From positions 3,746,001 through 3,810,000 of the forward strand of contig NZ_LT607754.1 of NCBI RefSeq assembly GCF_900090285.1: a stretch of DNA of 64,000 nt. The letters are read 5' to 3'. Positions within the stretch are counted from its first letter, which is position 1. Every line of letters starts with the position of its first letter. Origin of the DNA: Micromonospora inositola. GTDB taxonomy: Bacteria; Actinomycetota; Actinomycetes; Mycobacteriales; Micromonosporaceae. Under the pieces are notes generated by a model. It did not search any database and was not told where the DNA came from. It saw nothing but the letters and a program-made list of their open reading frames with translations. Shown one piece after another: positions 26,157-35,888 of this stretch. A program made the translations under genes and the position numbers.

Positions 26157-27550
26157 TCCCGCTGACCCTGGCCGAGGTCGCCTCGGCCGTCGACGGGCGG
26201 CTGGTCGCCGCCGACCCGGAGGTCCGGGTGACCGGGTCGGTCGAGTTCGACTCCCGCAAGGTCGCCCCCGGCGGACTCTTCGTGGCGTTCCCCGGGGAGA
26301 AGGTGGACGGGCACGACTACGCCGCAGGGGCGGTCTCGGCCGGCGCGGTGGCGGTGCTCGGCACCCGGGAGCTCCCCGGCGTGCCGATGGTGCTGGTCGA
26401 CGACGCCCTCGCGGCGATGGGGCGGCTGGCCCGCGCGGTGGTCGACCGGCTGCCCGGGCTCACCGTGATCGGGCTGACCGGCTCGTCGGGCAAGACCACC
26501 ACGAAGGACCTGATCGCCCAGCTCACCGTGCGGCTCGGCCCGACCGTGGCGCCGCCCGGCTCGTTCAACAACGAGCTGGGCCACCCGTACACGGCGCTGC
26601 AGGCCGGGCCGGAGACCCGCTACCTGGTGATGGAGAAGGGCGCCCGCGGGGTGGGGCACGTCCGCTACCTCTGCGAGGTGGTGCCGCCGCGGATCTCCGT
26701 GGTGCTCAACGTCGGGGTGGCGCACATCGGCGAGTTCGGCTCGGTGGAGACCATCGCACTGGCCAAGGGGGAGCTGGTCGAGGCGCTGCCCGCGGACGGG
26801 CTGGCCGTGCTCAACACCGACGACCCGCTGGTCGACGCGATGGCCACCCGTACCAAGGCCCGGGTGGTCCGGTACGGCGAGGCGGCGCACGCCGACGTGC
26901 GGGCCGTGGAGGTGACGCTGGACGGGCGGGGTCGGCCGTCGTACACCCTGGTGACCCCGGAGGGCAGCGCGCCGGTGCGGCTCGGGCTGACCGGGCGGCA
27001 CCAGGTCTCCAACTCCCTCGCCGCCGCGGCGGTGGCCCGCGAGCTGGGGATGCCTCTGGCCGAGCTGGCCGCCGCCCTGGCCGAGCTGGGGCTGGTCTCG
27101 AGCCGGCGGATGGACGTCTTCGAGCGTTCCGACGGGGTCACCGTGATCGACGACTCGTACAACGCCAACCCGGCCTCGATGGCGGTCGCGCTGCGGGCGC
27201 TGGCGGGGCTGCGTGGGCAGGGGCGTACCGTCGCGGTGCTCGGCTACATGGCCGAGCTGGGCTCGTTCGAGCGGGAGGGGCACCAGCAGGTCGGCCGGCT
27301 CGCGGCCGAGCTGGGCGTGGACCGGCTGCTCGTGGTGGGCGCGCCGGCGGCGCCGATTCAGGAAGGCGCGACAGCGGTAAGTGACTGGGGAGGAGAGTCG
27401 GTGCTGCTCACCGATCAGGCGGCGGCCGTCGAGGTGCTGCGGGGCGAGCTACGTCCGGGGGACGTGGTCCTGGTGAAGGGCTCCCGGTACCGCACCTGGG
27501 AGGTGGTCGACGCGCTGCGCGAGGCCGTCGGGGAGGGGATCACCCCATGA
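26153..27550 (+). CDS. murF: UDP-MurNAc-pentapeptide synthetase MurF
   Basis: A 465-residue Mur ligase adding D-Ala-D-Ala to the tripeptide precursor. The N-terminal [25 protein letters not shown] block is typical of MurF. The ATP loop is GSSGKTT at 110-116, and the C-terminal domain carries [12 protein letters not shown]. The GTG start overlaps the murE stop and its own stop overlaps the mraY ATG (ATGA), so the three are translationally coupled. Confidence 0.95.
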   Translation: MIPLTLAEVASAVDGRLVAADPEVRVTGSVEFDSRKVAPGGLFVAFPGEKVDGHDYAAGAVSAGAVAVLGTRELPGVPMVLVDDALAAMGRLARAVVDRLPGLTVIGLTGSSGKTTTKDLIAQLTVRLGPTVAPPGSFNNELGHPYTALQAGPETRYLVMEKGARGVGHVRYLCEVVPPRISVVLNVGVAHIGEFGSVETIALAKGELVEALPADGLAVLNTDDPLVDAMATRTKARVVRYGEAAHADVRAVEVTLDGRGRPSYTLVTPEGSAPVRLGLTGRHQVSNSLAAAAVARELGMPLAELAAALAELGLVSSRRMDVFERSDGVTVIDDSYNANPASMAVALRALAGLRGQGRTVAVLGYMAELGSFEREGHQQVGRLAAELGVDRLLVVGAPAAPIQEGATAVSDWGGESVLLTDQAAAVEVLRGELRPGDVVLVKGSRYRTWEVVDALREAVGEGITP

Positions 27551-28671
27551 GGGCGGTCATCGTCGCCATCGGGGTCGCCTTCCTGATCTCGCTGCTCTGC
27601 ACCCCGATCGCGATCAAGGTCTTCACCCGGCTGAAGGCCGGCCAGCCGATCCGGGCCGAGGGCCCGGCCATGCACCAGACCAAGAAGGGCACGCCGACGA
27701 TGGGCGGCGTGGTCTTCATCCTGGCCACGGTGATCGCCTACGTCGCCGGGCACCTCGCGCTGACCACCCTGCCGGACGCGCAGATCGCGCAGGTGGAGCC
27801 GACCATGACCGCGCTGGTGCTGCTCGGCCTGATGGTCTTCTCCGGCGCGGTCGGCTTCATCGACGACTTCCTGAAGGTCCGCAAGCGGCACAGCGGCGGC
27901 CTGAACAAGCGCGGCAAGCTGGCCGGCCAGATCCTGGTCGGGGCGATCTTCGGCATCGTGGCGCTCTACTTCCCGAGCAGGATGTACGACGTCACCGGCG
28001 CTCGGACCAACGCCGAGACGGTCGGCAGCACCACGCTGAGCTTCATCCGGGAAATCCCGGCGCTGGAGATCGGCAAGGTCGCCTCGGTGATCGTCATCAT
28101 CCTGGTGGTGATGGCGGCGACCAACGGGGTGAACCTCACCGACGGGCTGGACGGCCTGGCCACCGGCGCCTCGGTGATGGTGCTCGCCGCGTACGCGCTG
28201 ATCGCCTTCTGGCAGTACCGGCACTGGTGCGCGGACCCGAACTACACCGAGGCGTACTGCTACACGGTCCGGGACCCGCTGGAGATCGCGCTGATCGCCG
28301 GGGCGGCGGCGGGCGCCTGTGTCGGCTTCCTGTGGTGGAACACCTCGCCGGCGCGGATCTTCATGGGCGACACCGGCGCGCTCGGCCTGGGCGGCCTGAT
28401 CGCCGGCATGGCGATGTCCACCCGGACCATCCTGCTGCTGCCGATCATCGGCGGGCTTTTCGTGATCATCACGATGTCCGTGGTGATCCAGATCATCTCC
28501 TTCCGGACCACCGGCAAGCGGGTGTTCCGGATGTCCCCGTTGCAGCACCACTTCGAGCTGGCCGGTTGGAGCGAGGTCAACATCGTGGTCCGGTTCTGGA
28601 TCATCGCCGGGATCGGCGTGGCCATCGCGCTGGGCCTGTTCTACAGCGAGTTCCTGGCCGCGGTGACCTGA
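27547..28671 (+). CDS. mraY: Phospho-MurNAc-pentapeptide translocase MraY
   Basis: A 374-residue polytopic enzyme that moves phospho-MurNAc-pentapeptide onto undecaprenyl phosphate, making lipid I. About ten membrane helices are visible. Active-site motifs are intact: FIDDFLKV with the Asp pair, [12 protein letters not shown], and [12 protein letters not shown]. The start lies within the murF stop. In most actinobacteria murD comes next; here a 116-nt gap with a hairpin follows and then ftsW. Confidence 0.96.
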   Translation: MRAVIVAIGVAFLISLLCTPIAIKVFTRLKAGQPIRAEGPAMHQTKKGTPTMGGVVFILATVIAYVAGHLALTTLPDAQIAQVEPTMTALVLLGLMVFSGAVGFIDDFLKVRKRHSGGLNKRGKLAGQILVGAIFGIVALYFPSRMYDVTGARTNAETVGSTTLSFIREIPALEIGKVASVIVIILVVMAATNGVNLTDGLDGLATGASVMVLAAYALIAFWQYRHWCADPNYTEAYCYTVRDPLEIALIAGAAAGACVGFLWWNTSPARIFMGDTGALGLGGLIAGMAMSTRTILLLPIIGGLFVIITMSVVIQIISFRTTGKRVFRMSPLQHHFELAGWSEVNIVVRFWIIAGIGVAIALGLFYSEFLAAVT

Positions 28672-28688
28672 GCCGGGACACCGACGCG

Positions 28689-28720
28689 GGAGGGGGCGGG
28701 GCCCGGGTGGCCCCTCCTTT
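28689..28720 (+). terminator. Terminator-like hairpin between mraY and ftsW
   Basis: GGAGGGG (28689-28695) pairs with CCCCTCC (28711-28717) and is followed by TTT. It sits in the short gap where murD is normally found. It may partly uncouple ftsW from the upstream genes. Confidence 0.5.
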
Positions 28721-28787
28721 CGCGTTCCGACACGCCGACCGGTCGGTTGCGCCACGGGCGGGCGGGCCCAGCCGCGATGATGGGCGG

Positions 28788-30311
28788 GTGGGGGAGGAAC
28801 GAGACACCGAGGGCACGACCGAGACGCAGACCCGCCGACCACCCGCGGCGACCCGGCCGGCGGACCCGCCCGGCGCGCTGTTCGGGCTGGACGCGGCGGG
28901 CGGCCTGGCCGCGCTGCGTGGCCTGCTGGCCCGCCCGCTGGCCTCCTACTACCTGCTGCTGTCCAGCGCCGGCCTGCTGCTGCTGATCGGCCTGACCATG
29001 GTCTTCTCGGCGACCAGCGTGAAGGACTACGCCGAGGACGGCGACGCGTCGGCCTCCCTGGTCAAGCAGACGATCTTCGCGGTGATCGGCATCGTCGCGT
29101 TCTGGGCCTGTCAGCGGCTGCCCGCCCGGACCTTCCGCGCGCTGGGCCGGCCGGCGCTCGGCGTGGCGGTGGTGCTGCTGCTCATCCTCAACCTGCTGGT
29201 CGCACTGGAGGCGCTGTTCGGGGTGAAGTCGGTCGGCCCGCTGCACGCCGAGCTGCTCTGGCTCTTCCTCGGCCCGATCCAGGTCCAGCCGGCCGAGCTG
29301 GCCAAGTTCGCGCTGGCGCTGTGGGGCGCCCACGTGCTGGCCCGCAAGGGCGCCGCGCTGGGCTGGTGGAAGGAGCTGGCCACCCCGCTCTTCCCGGTGG
29401 TCGGCCTGCTCTTCGTGCTGGTCGGTTACAACGACCTGGGCAGCATGCTCTGCCTGCTGGCCCTGGTCGTCGGGCTGCTCTGGGCGGCCGGGGTGCGGAT
29501 GCAGATCTTCGCCACCCTCTCCGCGGTCGGCCTGCTCGGCATCGGTCTGCTGGTCGCGATGGCGTCGTTGGGCGCCGGCTCCGGCTCGCGAGACGCCGAC
29601 AACTACCGGCTGGCCCGGCTGACCAACTTCGTCAACCCGCCCCCGCTGGACCAGTGCGCCGCGGACACCTGCTACCAGCTTGTCCAGGCCCGCAACGCGA
29701 TCGAGCACGGCGGCTGGTTCGGCGTGGGGCTGGGCAAGAGCAGCGTGAAGTTCGGCTGGCTGCCCGAGGCGCACAACGACTTCATCTTCGCGATCGTCGC
29801 CGAGGAGTTGGGCGTGGTCGGCTGCACCGTGGTGCTGGTGCTCTTCGCCGTGCTGGCGTACACCGGGCTGCGGATCGCCCGGCGGGTCGAGGATCCGTTC
29901 CGCCGGCTCGCCGCGGCCGGCGTCACCGCCTGGCTGGTCGGCCAGGCCGTGATCAACATCGGTGGGGTGACCGGACTGCTGCCGCTGACCGGCGTGCCGC
30001 TGCCGTTCATCTCCGACGGCGGCAGCGCCCTCGTCGTCACCCTCGCGGCGATCGGGATGCTCGCCTCGTTCGCCCGCGCGGAGCCCGACGCGGCCCGAGC
30101 CCTGCATGCCCGTCCGCCGGCCCGGTGGGTCCGACTAGTCTGGGCCCCGTTGCCGCCGCTTCCCGGCCGGCGACGCCGTCCGGCGTCGCCACCGGCCGAC
30201 CGTGGGTCCGTACCCCGGTCCCGAGCGCGGCGGGAGGACGACCAGGCCGCGGCCCGCGGCGCCCGGCCGAGCCGGACGCGCGCCGGCACGGCGAGCGAGA
30301 GGAGACGCTGA
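28788..30311 (+). CDS. ftsW: Septal peptidoglycan polymerase FtsW (SEDS)
   Basis: A 507-residue SEDS glycosyltransferase that polymerises lipid II at the septum. A disordered N-terminal 40 residues precede ten hydrophobic helices. Family motifs include FLGPIQVQPAELAKFALALW, HNDFIFAIVAEELGVVGC with the catalytic-site Asp/Glu region, and GVPLPFISDGGSALV. About 75 basic C-terminal residues are an actinobacterial-style cytoplasmic tail. The GTG at 28788 is the only in-frame start before the first helix; GATGAT 6 nt upstream may be a leaderless -10. The stop shares one base with the murG start (TGATG). Confidence 0.95.
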   Translation: MGEERDTEGTTETQTRRPPAATRPADPPGALFGLDAAGGLAALRGLLARPLASYYLLLSSAGLLLLIGLTMVFSATSVKDYAEDGDASASLVKQTIFAVIGIVAFWACQRLPARTFRALGRPALGVAVVLLLILNLLVALEALFGVKSVGPLHAELLWLFLGPIQVQPAELAKFALALWGAHVLARKGAALGWWKELATPLFPVVGLLFVLVGYNDLGSMLCLLALVVGLLWAAGVRMQIFATLSAVGLLGIGLLVAMASLGAGSGSRDADNYRLARLTNFVNPPPLDQCAADTCYQLVQARNAIEHGGWFGVGLGKSSVKFGWLPEAHNDFIFAIVAEELGVVGCTVVLVLFAVLAYTGLRIARRVEDPFRRLAAAGVTAWLVGQAVINIGGVTGLLPLTGVPLPFISDGGSALVVTLAAIGMLASFARAEPDAARALHARPPARWVRLVWAPLPPLPGRRRRPASPPADRGSVPRSRARREDDQAAARGARPSRTRAGTASERRR

Positions 30312-31417
30312 TGGGTCCGCTGCGTTCGGTGGTGCTCTGCGGAGGAGGAACGGGTGGGCACATCTACCCGTTGCTCGCGTTCGCCGACTGCCTGCGCCGA
30401 CACGACCCGGGCGTCCGGATCACCTGCCTGGGCACCCCGAAGGGCCTGGAGAACGAGCTGATCCCGCCGGCCGGCTACGACCTGCGGCAGATCCCGGCCT
30501 ACCAGCTGCCCCGCTCGGTGAACATGAGCCTGGTGCGCACGCCGGACCGGATGTGGAAGGCGGCCCGCGCGGCGGGCAAGGTGATCGACGAGGTCCAGGC
30601 CGACGCGGTGGTCGGTTTCGGCGGGTACGTCTCGGTCCCCGGCTACCTCGCCGCCTGGCGGCGCGAGCTGCCGATCGTGATCCACGAGGTGAACGTGCCC
30701 CCGGGCGTGGCCAACCGGCTCGGGATGAAGTTCACGAAGAACGTCGCGGTGGGCTTCCCGCACCAGCCGGTGCAGGCCGAGTCGCTGCGCGACGCCCGGG
30801 TGGTCGGCGTGCCGCTGCGCCGGGGGATCGCCGGGCTGGACCGGGCGGCCATGCGGAACGCCGCCCGGGCCCACTTCGGACTCCGCCCAGACCTGCCGGT
30901 GCTCTTCGTCGCCGGCGGCTCGCAGGGCGCCCGCTCGATCAACCTGGCGGTCTCCGGGGCGGCCAAGGAGTTGGCCCGCAACGGCGTGCAGGTGCTGCAC
31001 GTGATCGGCGCCCGAAACGAGCCGGTGTCGGTCGCCACCGACCTGCCGGTGCCGTACGTGACCCTGCCCTACCTGTCCGAGATGGAGCTGGGCTACGCGG
31101 CCGCCGACCTGATGCTGGCCCGCGGTGGGGCGATGACCTGCGCCGAGGTGGCCGCGATCGGCCTGCCCGCCATCTACGTGCCGTACCCGCACAGCAACCA
31201 GGAGCAGAAGCGCAACGCGCTGCCCGTGGTGGAGGCCGGGGGCGGGCTGCTCGTCGACGACGCCGAGCTGACCCCGGACTGGCTGGAGCGGACGGTCATC
31301 CCGCTGGTCCGGGACCCGCAGCGGCTCGCCGCGATGGGCGCCGCCGCCGCCGCGTACGGCCGGCGGGACGGCGACGTCGCGCTGCTGAACTTCGTCTACG
31401 AGGCGGTGGCCCGATGA
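30311..31417 (+). CDS. murG: Lipid II synthase MurG (GlcNAc transferase)
   Basis: A 368-residue GT-B glycosyltransferase that adds GlcNAc to lipid I. The N-terminal CGGGTGGHIYPLLAFA loop, GFGGYVSVPGYLAAW and the C-terminal donor-site RGGAMTCAEVAAIGLPAIYVPYPHSNQEQKRNA block are present (each in its normal order). The enzyme acts on the inner face of the membrane. Its ATG overlaps the ftsW stop by one base. It is followed by a 12-codon bridging frame and murC. Confidence 0.96.
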   Translation: MGPLRSVVLCGGGTGGHIYPLLAFADCLRRHDPGVRITCLGTPKGLENELIPPAGYDLRQIPAYQLPRSVNMSLVRTPDRMWKAARAAGKVIDEVQADAVVGFGGYVSVPGYLAAWRRELPIVIHEVNVPPGVANRLGMKFTKNVAVGFPHQPVQAESLRDARVVGVPLRRGIAGLDRAAMRNAARAHFGLRPDLPVLFVAGGSQGARSINLAVSGAAKELARNGVQVLHVIGARNEPVSVATDLPVPYVTLPYLSEMELGYAAADLMLARGGAMTCAEVAAIGLPAIYVPYPHSNQEQKRNALPVVEAGGGLLVDDAELTPDWLERTVIPLVRDPQRLAAMGAAAAAYGRRDGDVALLNFVYEAVAR

Positions 31418-31452
31418 CGTCGGCCACCGCGACGGGAAGGTACTCGGAATGA
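31414..31452 (+). other. 12-codon bridging mini-frame between murG and murC
   Basis: The frame MTSATATGRYSE begins within the murG stop (ATGA at 31414) and ends within the murC start (ATGA at 31449). It could carry terminating ribosomes from murG directly to murC, whose GGGAAGG ribosome site lies inside it. Whether it is translated is unknown. Confidence 0.35.
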
Positions 31453-32930
31453 ACACCGCGCAGTTCACCCCCGCCGGCACACTGACCGCGGAGGACCTGG
31501 GCCGGATCCACCTGATCGGGGTGGGCGGGGTCGGCATGAGCGGGCTGGCCCGGCTCTTCCTCACCCGGGGGCTGCCGGTCTCCGGCAGCGAGCTGCGGGA
31601 GTGGCCGTCCCTGGCCGGGCTGCGGGCGCTCGGCGGCACGATCCACATGAGCCACGAGACGTCCAACCTCGACGGCGTGGACACCGTGGTCTACTCCTCG
31701 GCGATCCCCCAGGACCACCTGGAGATGGTCGAGGCGCGCCGGCGCGGCCTGCGGGTGCTGCACCGCTCCGAGGCCCTGGCGGCGGCGATGACCGGCCGGC
31801 GCACCGTGGCCGTCGCCGGCACCCACGGCAAGACCACCACCACCTCGATGGTGACCATGGTGCTCCAGCAGGCCGGCGTCGACCCGTCGTTCGTGATCGG
31901 CGGGGAGATCTCCGAGGTGGGCTCCGGCGCGCACCACGGCACCGGCGAGTACTTCGTGGTCGAGGCGGACGAGAGCGACCGCTCCTTCCTGATCTACCGG
32001 CCGTACGTGTCGATCATCACCAACATCGAGGCGGACCACCTCAACACGTACGGCGACCTGGCGAACCTGGAGGCGACGTTCGCCGAGTTCGCCCGGCTCA
32101 CCGACCCGGACGGGTTCATCATCACCTGCGCCGACGACGCGGGCGGCCGGCGGCTGGCCGAGACGCTGCGGGCGGAGGGCCGCCGGGTGTGGACGTACGG
32201 CGAGTCGCCCGACGCCGACCTGCGGCTGAGCGAGATGGCCTCCTCCGCGCGGGGGGTGCGCTACCTGGCCGAGATCGACGGCCGGTCGCTGGGCGAGATC
32301 CGGCTGCCTGTCCCGGGCCGGCACATGGGACTCAACAGCGCCTCCGCGGTGCTCGCCGCGTACCTGCTGGGGCTGCCGGTCGAGGCGGCGGAGACCGCGC
32401 TCGGCGCGTTCCCCGGCGTCCGGCGGCGCTTCGAGCGCAAGGGCGTCGCGGACGGCGTGCTGGTCTACGACGAGTACGCGTACCACCCGACCTCGATGAC
32501 TTTGGCTCTGCAGACGTTGCGCGAGGTGGCCGGCGAGGGCCGGTTGATCGTGGTCTTCCAGCCGTACCGGTTGTACCGCACCCGGGACCTGCAGGCCGAG
32601 ATCGCCGCGGCGCTCGGCATCGCCGACGAGCTGGTGCTGCTGGAGGTGTTCGGCCCGGGTGAGCTGCGGCAGCCCGGCGAGGGCTCGGCCGCGCTGATCG
32701 AGGCGGTGCCGCTGCCGGCAGACCGGAAGGTCTTCGTGGACTCGTGGGACGAGGTGCCGGCCGAGGTGGCCCGCCGGGCCCGACCGGGCGACGTCGTGGT
32801 GACCATGGGCGCGCCGCCCATCTCGCTGATGGGCGACCAGCTGCTCGACGCGCTGCTTGCCCGTGCCGGCGGCGCGACGGCCGTGGGCGCCGCCGTCGAC
32901 ACGGACGGCGCGGCCGCCCCGGCCGGATGA
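31449..32930 (+). CDS. murC: UDP-MurNAc-L-alanine ligase MurC (divergent C-terminal motifs)
   Basis: A 493-residue Mur ligase adding L-Ala to UDP-MurNAc. The N-terminal Rossmann motif IGVGGVGMSGLA and the ATP loop GTHGKTT (124-130) are canonical, as is EADESDRSFL. The C-terminal domain is not: the usual DDYxHHPTE reads DEYAYHPTS (341-349), the usual FQPHLYSRT reads FQPYRLYRT (370-378), and the usual MGAGDI reads MGAPPI (453-458). It may be a lineage-specific MurC with altered substrate or nucleotide contacts. The stop overlaps ftsQ (ATGA). Confidence 0.9.
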   Translation: MNTAQFTPAGTLTAEDLGRIHLIGVGGVGMSGLARLFLTRGLPVSGSELREWPSLAGLRALGGTIHMSHETSNLDGVDTVVYSSAIPQDHLEMVEARRRGLRVLHRSEALAAAMTGRRTVAVAGTHGKTTTTSMVTMVLQQAGVDPSFVIGGEISEVGSGAHHGTGEYFVVEADESDRSFLIYRPYVSIITNIEADHLNTYGDLANLEATFAEFARLTDPDGFIITCADDAGGRRLAETLRAEGRRVWTYGESPDADLRLSEMASSARGVRYLAEIDGRSLGEIRLPVPGRHMGLNSASAVLAAYLLGLPVEAAETALGAFPGVRRRFERKGVADGVLVYDEYAYHPTSMTLALQTLREVAGEGRLIVVFQPYRLYRTRDLQAEIAAALGIADELVLLEVFGPGELRQPGEGSAALIEAVPLPADRKVFVDSWDEVPAEVARRARPGDVVVTMGAPPISLMGDQLLDALLARAGGATAVGAAVDTDGAAAPAG

Positions 32931-33745
32931 GTCCCGGCCCGGCCCGGGGCCGGACGCCCGGCCCGGACGGCGGCGCCGGCCGGCGCGGACCGGTGCGGCG
33001 CTGGCAGCTGGTCCGGGCCGGCACCGACGCGGTCCCGCCGTCCACCCGGCGGTTCATGGCCCGGGCCCGACAGCGCCGGATGCGGGCCGCCCTGCCGTGG
33101 GCGACGGCGGTCGGGGTGCTCGCCCTGGCCGGTCTGGTCGCGTGGACCGTGTTGGGCACCGGCCTGTTCGGCGTCCGCGAGGTCCGGGTGGTCGGCGCGA
33201 AGCTGGTCACCCCGGTCGAGGTGCGGGACGCGGCGGCGGTTCCGGACGACGCGCCCCTGGCGCGGGTGGATCTGACGGCGACCGCCCGGCGGGTCGGCAC
33301 CCTCGCCCCGGTCGAACGCGCGTCGGTGGAGCGCGACTGGCCCGGCACCCTGGTGATCCGGGTGGTGGAGCGGACCGCCGTGGCGGCGGTGCCGCAGGGC
33401 GAGCAGTTCGCCGTGATCGACAGCGCCGGCGTGGTCTTTCGGACCGTGCCCCGGGCTCCGGACGCGCTGCCGCTGGTCCAGGTGGGCAAGCCGGGACCGG
33501 ACGACCCTGGCACCCGGGCGGGGCTGGCGGTGCTCGCCGCGCTGAGCCCGCAGCTCCGCGCCGAGCTGGTCTCGGTGGACGTGGCCGGGCTGGCCCGGAT
33601 CACGCTGCGGCTGCGGCACGACCGGACGGTGGTCTGGGGGGACGCCACCCGGGGCGCGGACAAGTCGCGGGTGGCCACCGCGCTGCTCGGTCGGCAGGCC
33701 GACACGATCGACGTGAGCGCGCCGGACGTGGTGACCTTCCAGTGA
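32927..33745 (+). CDS. ftsQ: Division protein FtsQ (POTRA domain)
   Basis: A 272-residue bitopic membrane protein. A basic Gly/Arg/Pro-rich cytoplasmic N-terminus is followed by one membrane helix (about 53-75), a POTRA domain starting FGVREVRVVGAKLVTPVEVRDA, and a C-terminal beta domain (VVERTAVAAVPQGEQFAVIDSAGVVFR). It links early and late division proteins through FtsL/FtsB. Translation is coupled to murC through ATGA. Confidence 0.92.
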   Translation: MSPGPARGRTPGPDGGAGRRGPVRRWQLVRAGTDAVPPSTRRFMARARQRRMRAALPWATAVGVLALAGLVAWTVLGTGLFGVREVRVVGAKLVTPVEVRDAAAVPDDAPLARVDLTATARRVGTLAPVERASVERDWPGTLVIRVVERTAVAAVPQGEQFAVIDSAGVVFRTVPRAPDALPLVQVGKPGPDDPGTRAGLAVLAALSPQLRAELVSVDVAGLARITLRLRHDRTVVWGDATRGADKSRVATALLGRQADTIDVSAPDVVTFQ

Positions 33746-33873
33746 TCCGCCGGTCGGCGGGGTGGGCGGCGGCCGGCGGGACGTGACTCGTCCCGCTATG
33801 GGCGACGACACGCCGGGCGGGTCCTTGGCTCTCGGCGTGGAGGCGCTTACGTTGCCCCGAAGAGGATCAGTGG

Positions 33874-33902
33874 TTGACATAACTGTAGGCCTCTAGTAGA
33901 GG
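33874..33902 (+). promoter_or_regulatory. ftsZ promoter with palindrome over the -10 box
   Basis: TTGACA (33874-33879), a 17-nt spacer and TAGAGG (33897-33902) form the best-matching promoter in the window, about 100 nt upstream of ftsZ. The perfect palindrome CCTCTA-G-TAGAGG (33890-33902) covers the -10 box and could be an operator. The remaining gap between ftsQ and this promoter (33746-33873) shows nothing else. Confidence 0.8.
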
Positions 33903-34007
33903 GTGAGGGTTTCGACCCGCAACCCCGCTGGGAACTGCGTCGACCGCTGGTCTAGGCCAAGCCGTGTGGGGTCGGCCCATGCCAATCTCGAAGGGAAAGG
34001 ACCGGAG

Positions 34008-35123
34008 ATGACACCTCCGCACAACTACCTGGCGGTCATCAAGGTCGTCGGCATCGGGGGCGGCGGCGTCAACGCCGTCAACCGGATGATCGAGGTTGGG
34101 CTCAAGGGCGTCGAGTTCATCGCGATCAACACCGACGCGCAGGCGCTGCTGATGAGCGACGCCGACGTCAAGCTCGACGTGGGCCGGGAGCTGACCCGGG
34201 GGCTCGGCGCCGGGGCGAACCCGGACGTCGGCAAGAACGCCGCCGAGGACCACCGCGACGAGATCGAGGAGGTGCTCAAGGGCGCCGACATGGTCTTCGT
34301 GACCTGCGGCGAGGGCGGCGGCACCGGCACCGGCGGCGCGCCGGTGGTGGCGAACATCGCCCGCAAGCTCGGCGCGCTGACCATCGGCGTGGTCACCCGG
34401 CCGTTCTCCTTCGAGGGCAAGCGCCGCCAGGTGCAGGCCGAGTCCGGCATCGACGAGCTGCGCAACCAGTGCGACACGCTGATCGTCATCCCGAACGACC
34501 GGCTGCTCGCGCTCGGCGACCGCAACATCTCCATGATGGACGCCTTCCGGACCGCCGACCAGGTGCTCCTCTCCGGTGTCCAGGGCATCACCGACCTGAT
34601 CACCACCCCGGGTCTGATCAACCTGGACTTCGCCGACGTCAAGAGCGTGATGAGCGGCGCCGGCAGCGCGCTGATGGGCATCGGCAGCGCCCGGGGTGAG
34701 AACCGCGCGGTCGAGGCGGCCGAGGCGGCCATCTCCAGCCCGCTGCTGGAGCAGAGCATGGACGGCGCGCGCGGCGTGCTGCTCTCCATCGCCGGCGGCT
34801 CCGACCTGGGCCTGTTCGAGATCAACGACGCGGCCCAGCTGGTCACCGACGCGGCGCACCCGGAGGCGAACATCATCTTCGGCGCGGTCATCGACGACGC
34901 CCTCGGCGACGAGGTGCGGGTCACCGTCATCGCGGCGGGGTTCGACGGCGGGACGCCGGCGTACAAGGCGGCCGAGCCGACCCGCAAGCCGAACCAGAAC
35001 CAGCCGGCGCAGCCCGGCACGCCGGTGGCGCCGCCGGCCACCATGCCGGCGCCGCAGCAGTCGCCGCGCCGGGTGCTCTTCGACGACGTGGACGTGCCGG
35101 ACTTCCTCAAGAACGGCTCCTGA
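34008..35123 (+). CDS. ftsZ: Cell division GTPase FtsZ
   Basis: A 371-residue tubulin homologue that forms the cytokinetic ring. The GTP-binding signature GGGTGTGG is at residues 103-110, the N-terminal phosphate loop [13 protein letters not shown] is complete, NTDAQAL and the T7 synergy loop region [11 protein letters not shown] follow. A Pro/Gln-rich linker (about 318-355) ends in the conserved C-terminal peptide [10 protein letters not shown], which binds SepF and others. The ATG at 34008 has GGAAAGGACCGGAG upstream. It has its own strong promoter. Confidence 0.98.
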   Translation: MTPPHNYLAVIKVVGIGGGGVNAVNRMIEVGLKGVEFIAINTDAQALLMSDADVKLDVGRELTRGLGAGANPDVGKNAAEDHRDEIEEVLKGADMVFVTCGEGGGTGTGGAPVVANIARKLGALTIGVVTRPFSFEGKRRQVQAESGIDELRNQCDTLIVIPNDRLLALGDRNISMMDAFRTADQVLLSGVQGITDLITTPGLINLDFADVKSVMSGAGSALMGIGSARGENRAVEAAEAAISSPLLEQSMDGARGVLLSIAGGSDLGLFEINDAAQLVTDAAHPEANIIFGAVIDDALGDEVRVTVIAAGFDGGTPAYKAAEPTRKPNQNQPAQPGTPVAPPATMPAPQQSPRRVLFDDVDVPDFLKNGS

Positions 35124-35132
35124 GCCGCGCCG

Positions 35133-35885
35133 ATGACGGAGACACCAGCCACGGTACGACCGGACCGTCGTGCCGAGCTCGCGACCGGGCTCGCCCGGGT
35201 GCGGGCCCGGATCGCCGACGCCTGCGCCGCCGCCGGCCGGGACCGCGCCGAGGTCACCCTGATCGCGGTGACCAAGACCTACCCGGCCGGCGACGTGGTG
35301 GCCCTGGCCGGGCTCGGCGTCGCCGACGTGGGGGAGAACCGCGACCAGGAGGCGGCCGGCAAGGCCGCCGAGGTGGCGGCGGCCGGGGTGACGCCGCGCT
35401 GGCACTTCATCGGCCAGTTGCAGCGCAACAAGTGCCGCTCGGTGGTCCGGTACGCCGACGTCGTGCAGTCGGTCGACAGCGTCCGGCTGGCCGGGGCGCT
35501 GGACGCGGCGGCGGCGGCAGGTCCGGACCGGGAGCGGCCGCTGGACGTGCTGGTGCAGGTCAGCATCGACGGCGACCCGGCCCGGGGCGGGGCGCTGCCG
35601 GACTCGGTCGATCCGGACCGCGGTCTCGGTCCGGTATCGGAGGCGGTGGCCGGCGCGGGGGCGCTGCGGCTGGGCGGGCTGATGGCGGTGGCGCCGCTGG
35701 GCTGGGAGCCGGAGCGGGCGTTCGCCCGGCTGGCCGAGGTGGCGGAATGGTTCCGCCGGCGGCATCCGGCGGCGACCATGCTGTCGGCCGGAATGAGCGG
35801 GGATCTGGAAACCGCGATCGGGTACGGCGCGACACATGTCCGCGTCGGCAGCGCGTTGCTCGGAATGCGCCCCACGCTGCGGTAG
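35133..35885 (+). CDS. PLP homeostasis protein YggS/YlmE (PLPBP)
   Basis: A 250-residue alanine-racemase-fold protein that binds pyridoxal phosphate and buffers it. Lys48 in AVTKTYPAGDV is the expected Schiff-base residue. GENRDQEAAGKA, WHFIGQLQRNK and the C-terminal SAGMSGDLETAIGYGATHVRVGSALLG block are family signatures. It is encoded 9 nt after ftsZ, the standard ftsZ-ylmE-sepF order of Gram-positive bacteria. Confidence 0.95.
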   Translation: MTETPATVRPDRRAELATGLARVRARIADACAAAGRDRAEVTLIAVTKTYPAGDVVALAGLGVADVGENRDQEAAGKAAEVAAAGVTPRWHFIGQLQRNKCRSVVRYADVVQSVDSVRLAGALDAAAAAGPDRERPLDVLVQVSIDGDPARGGALPDSVDPDRGLGPVSEAVAGAGALRLGGLMAVAPLGWEPERAFARLAEVAEWFRRRHPAATMLSAGMSGDLETAIGYGATHVRVGSALLGMRPTLR

Positions 35886-35888
35886 CCT
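35883..35888 (+). promoter_or_regulatory. -10-like box before sepF
   Basis: TAGCCT overlaps the yggS stop codon region and would start a transcript about 185 nt before sepF. The gap 35889-36077 is AT-richer at its start and contains no gene that I can support; no -35 box is evident. Confidence 0.3.
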
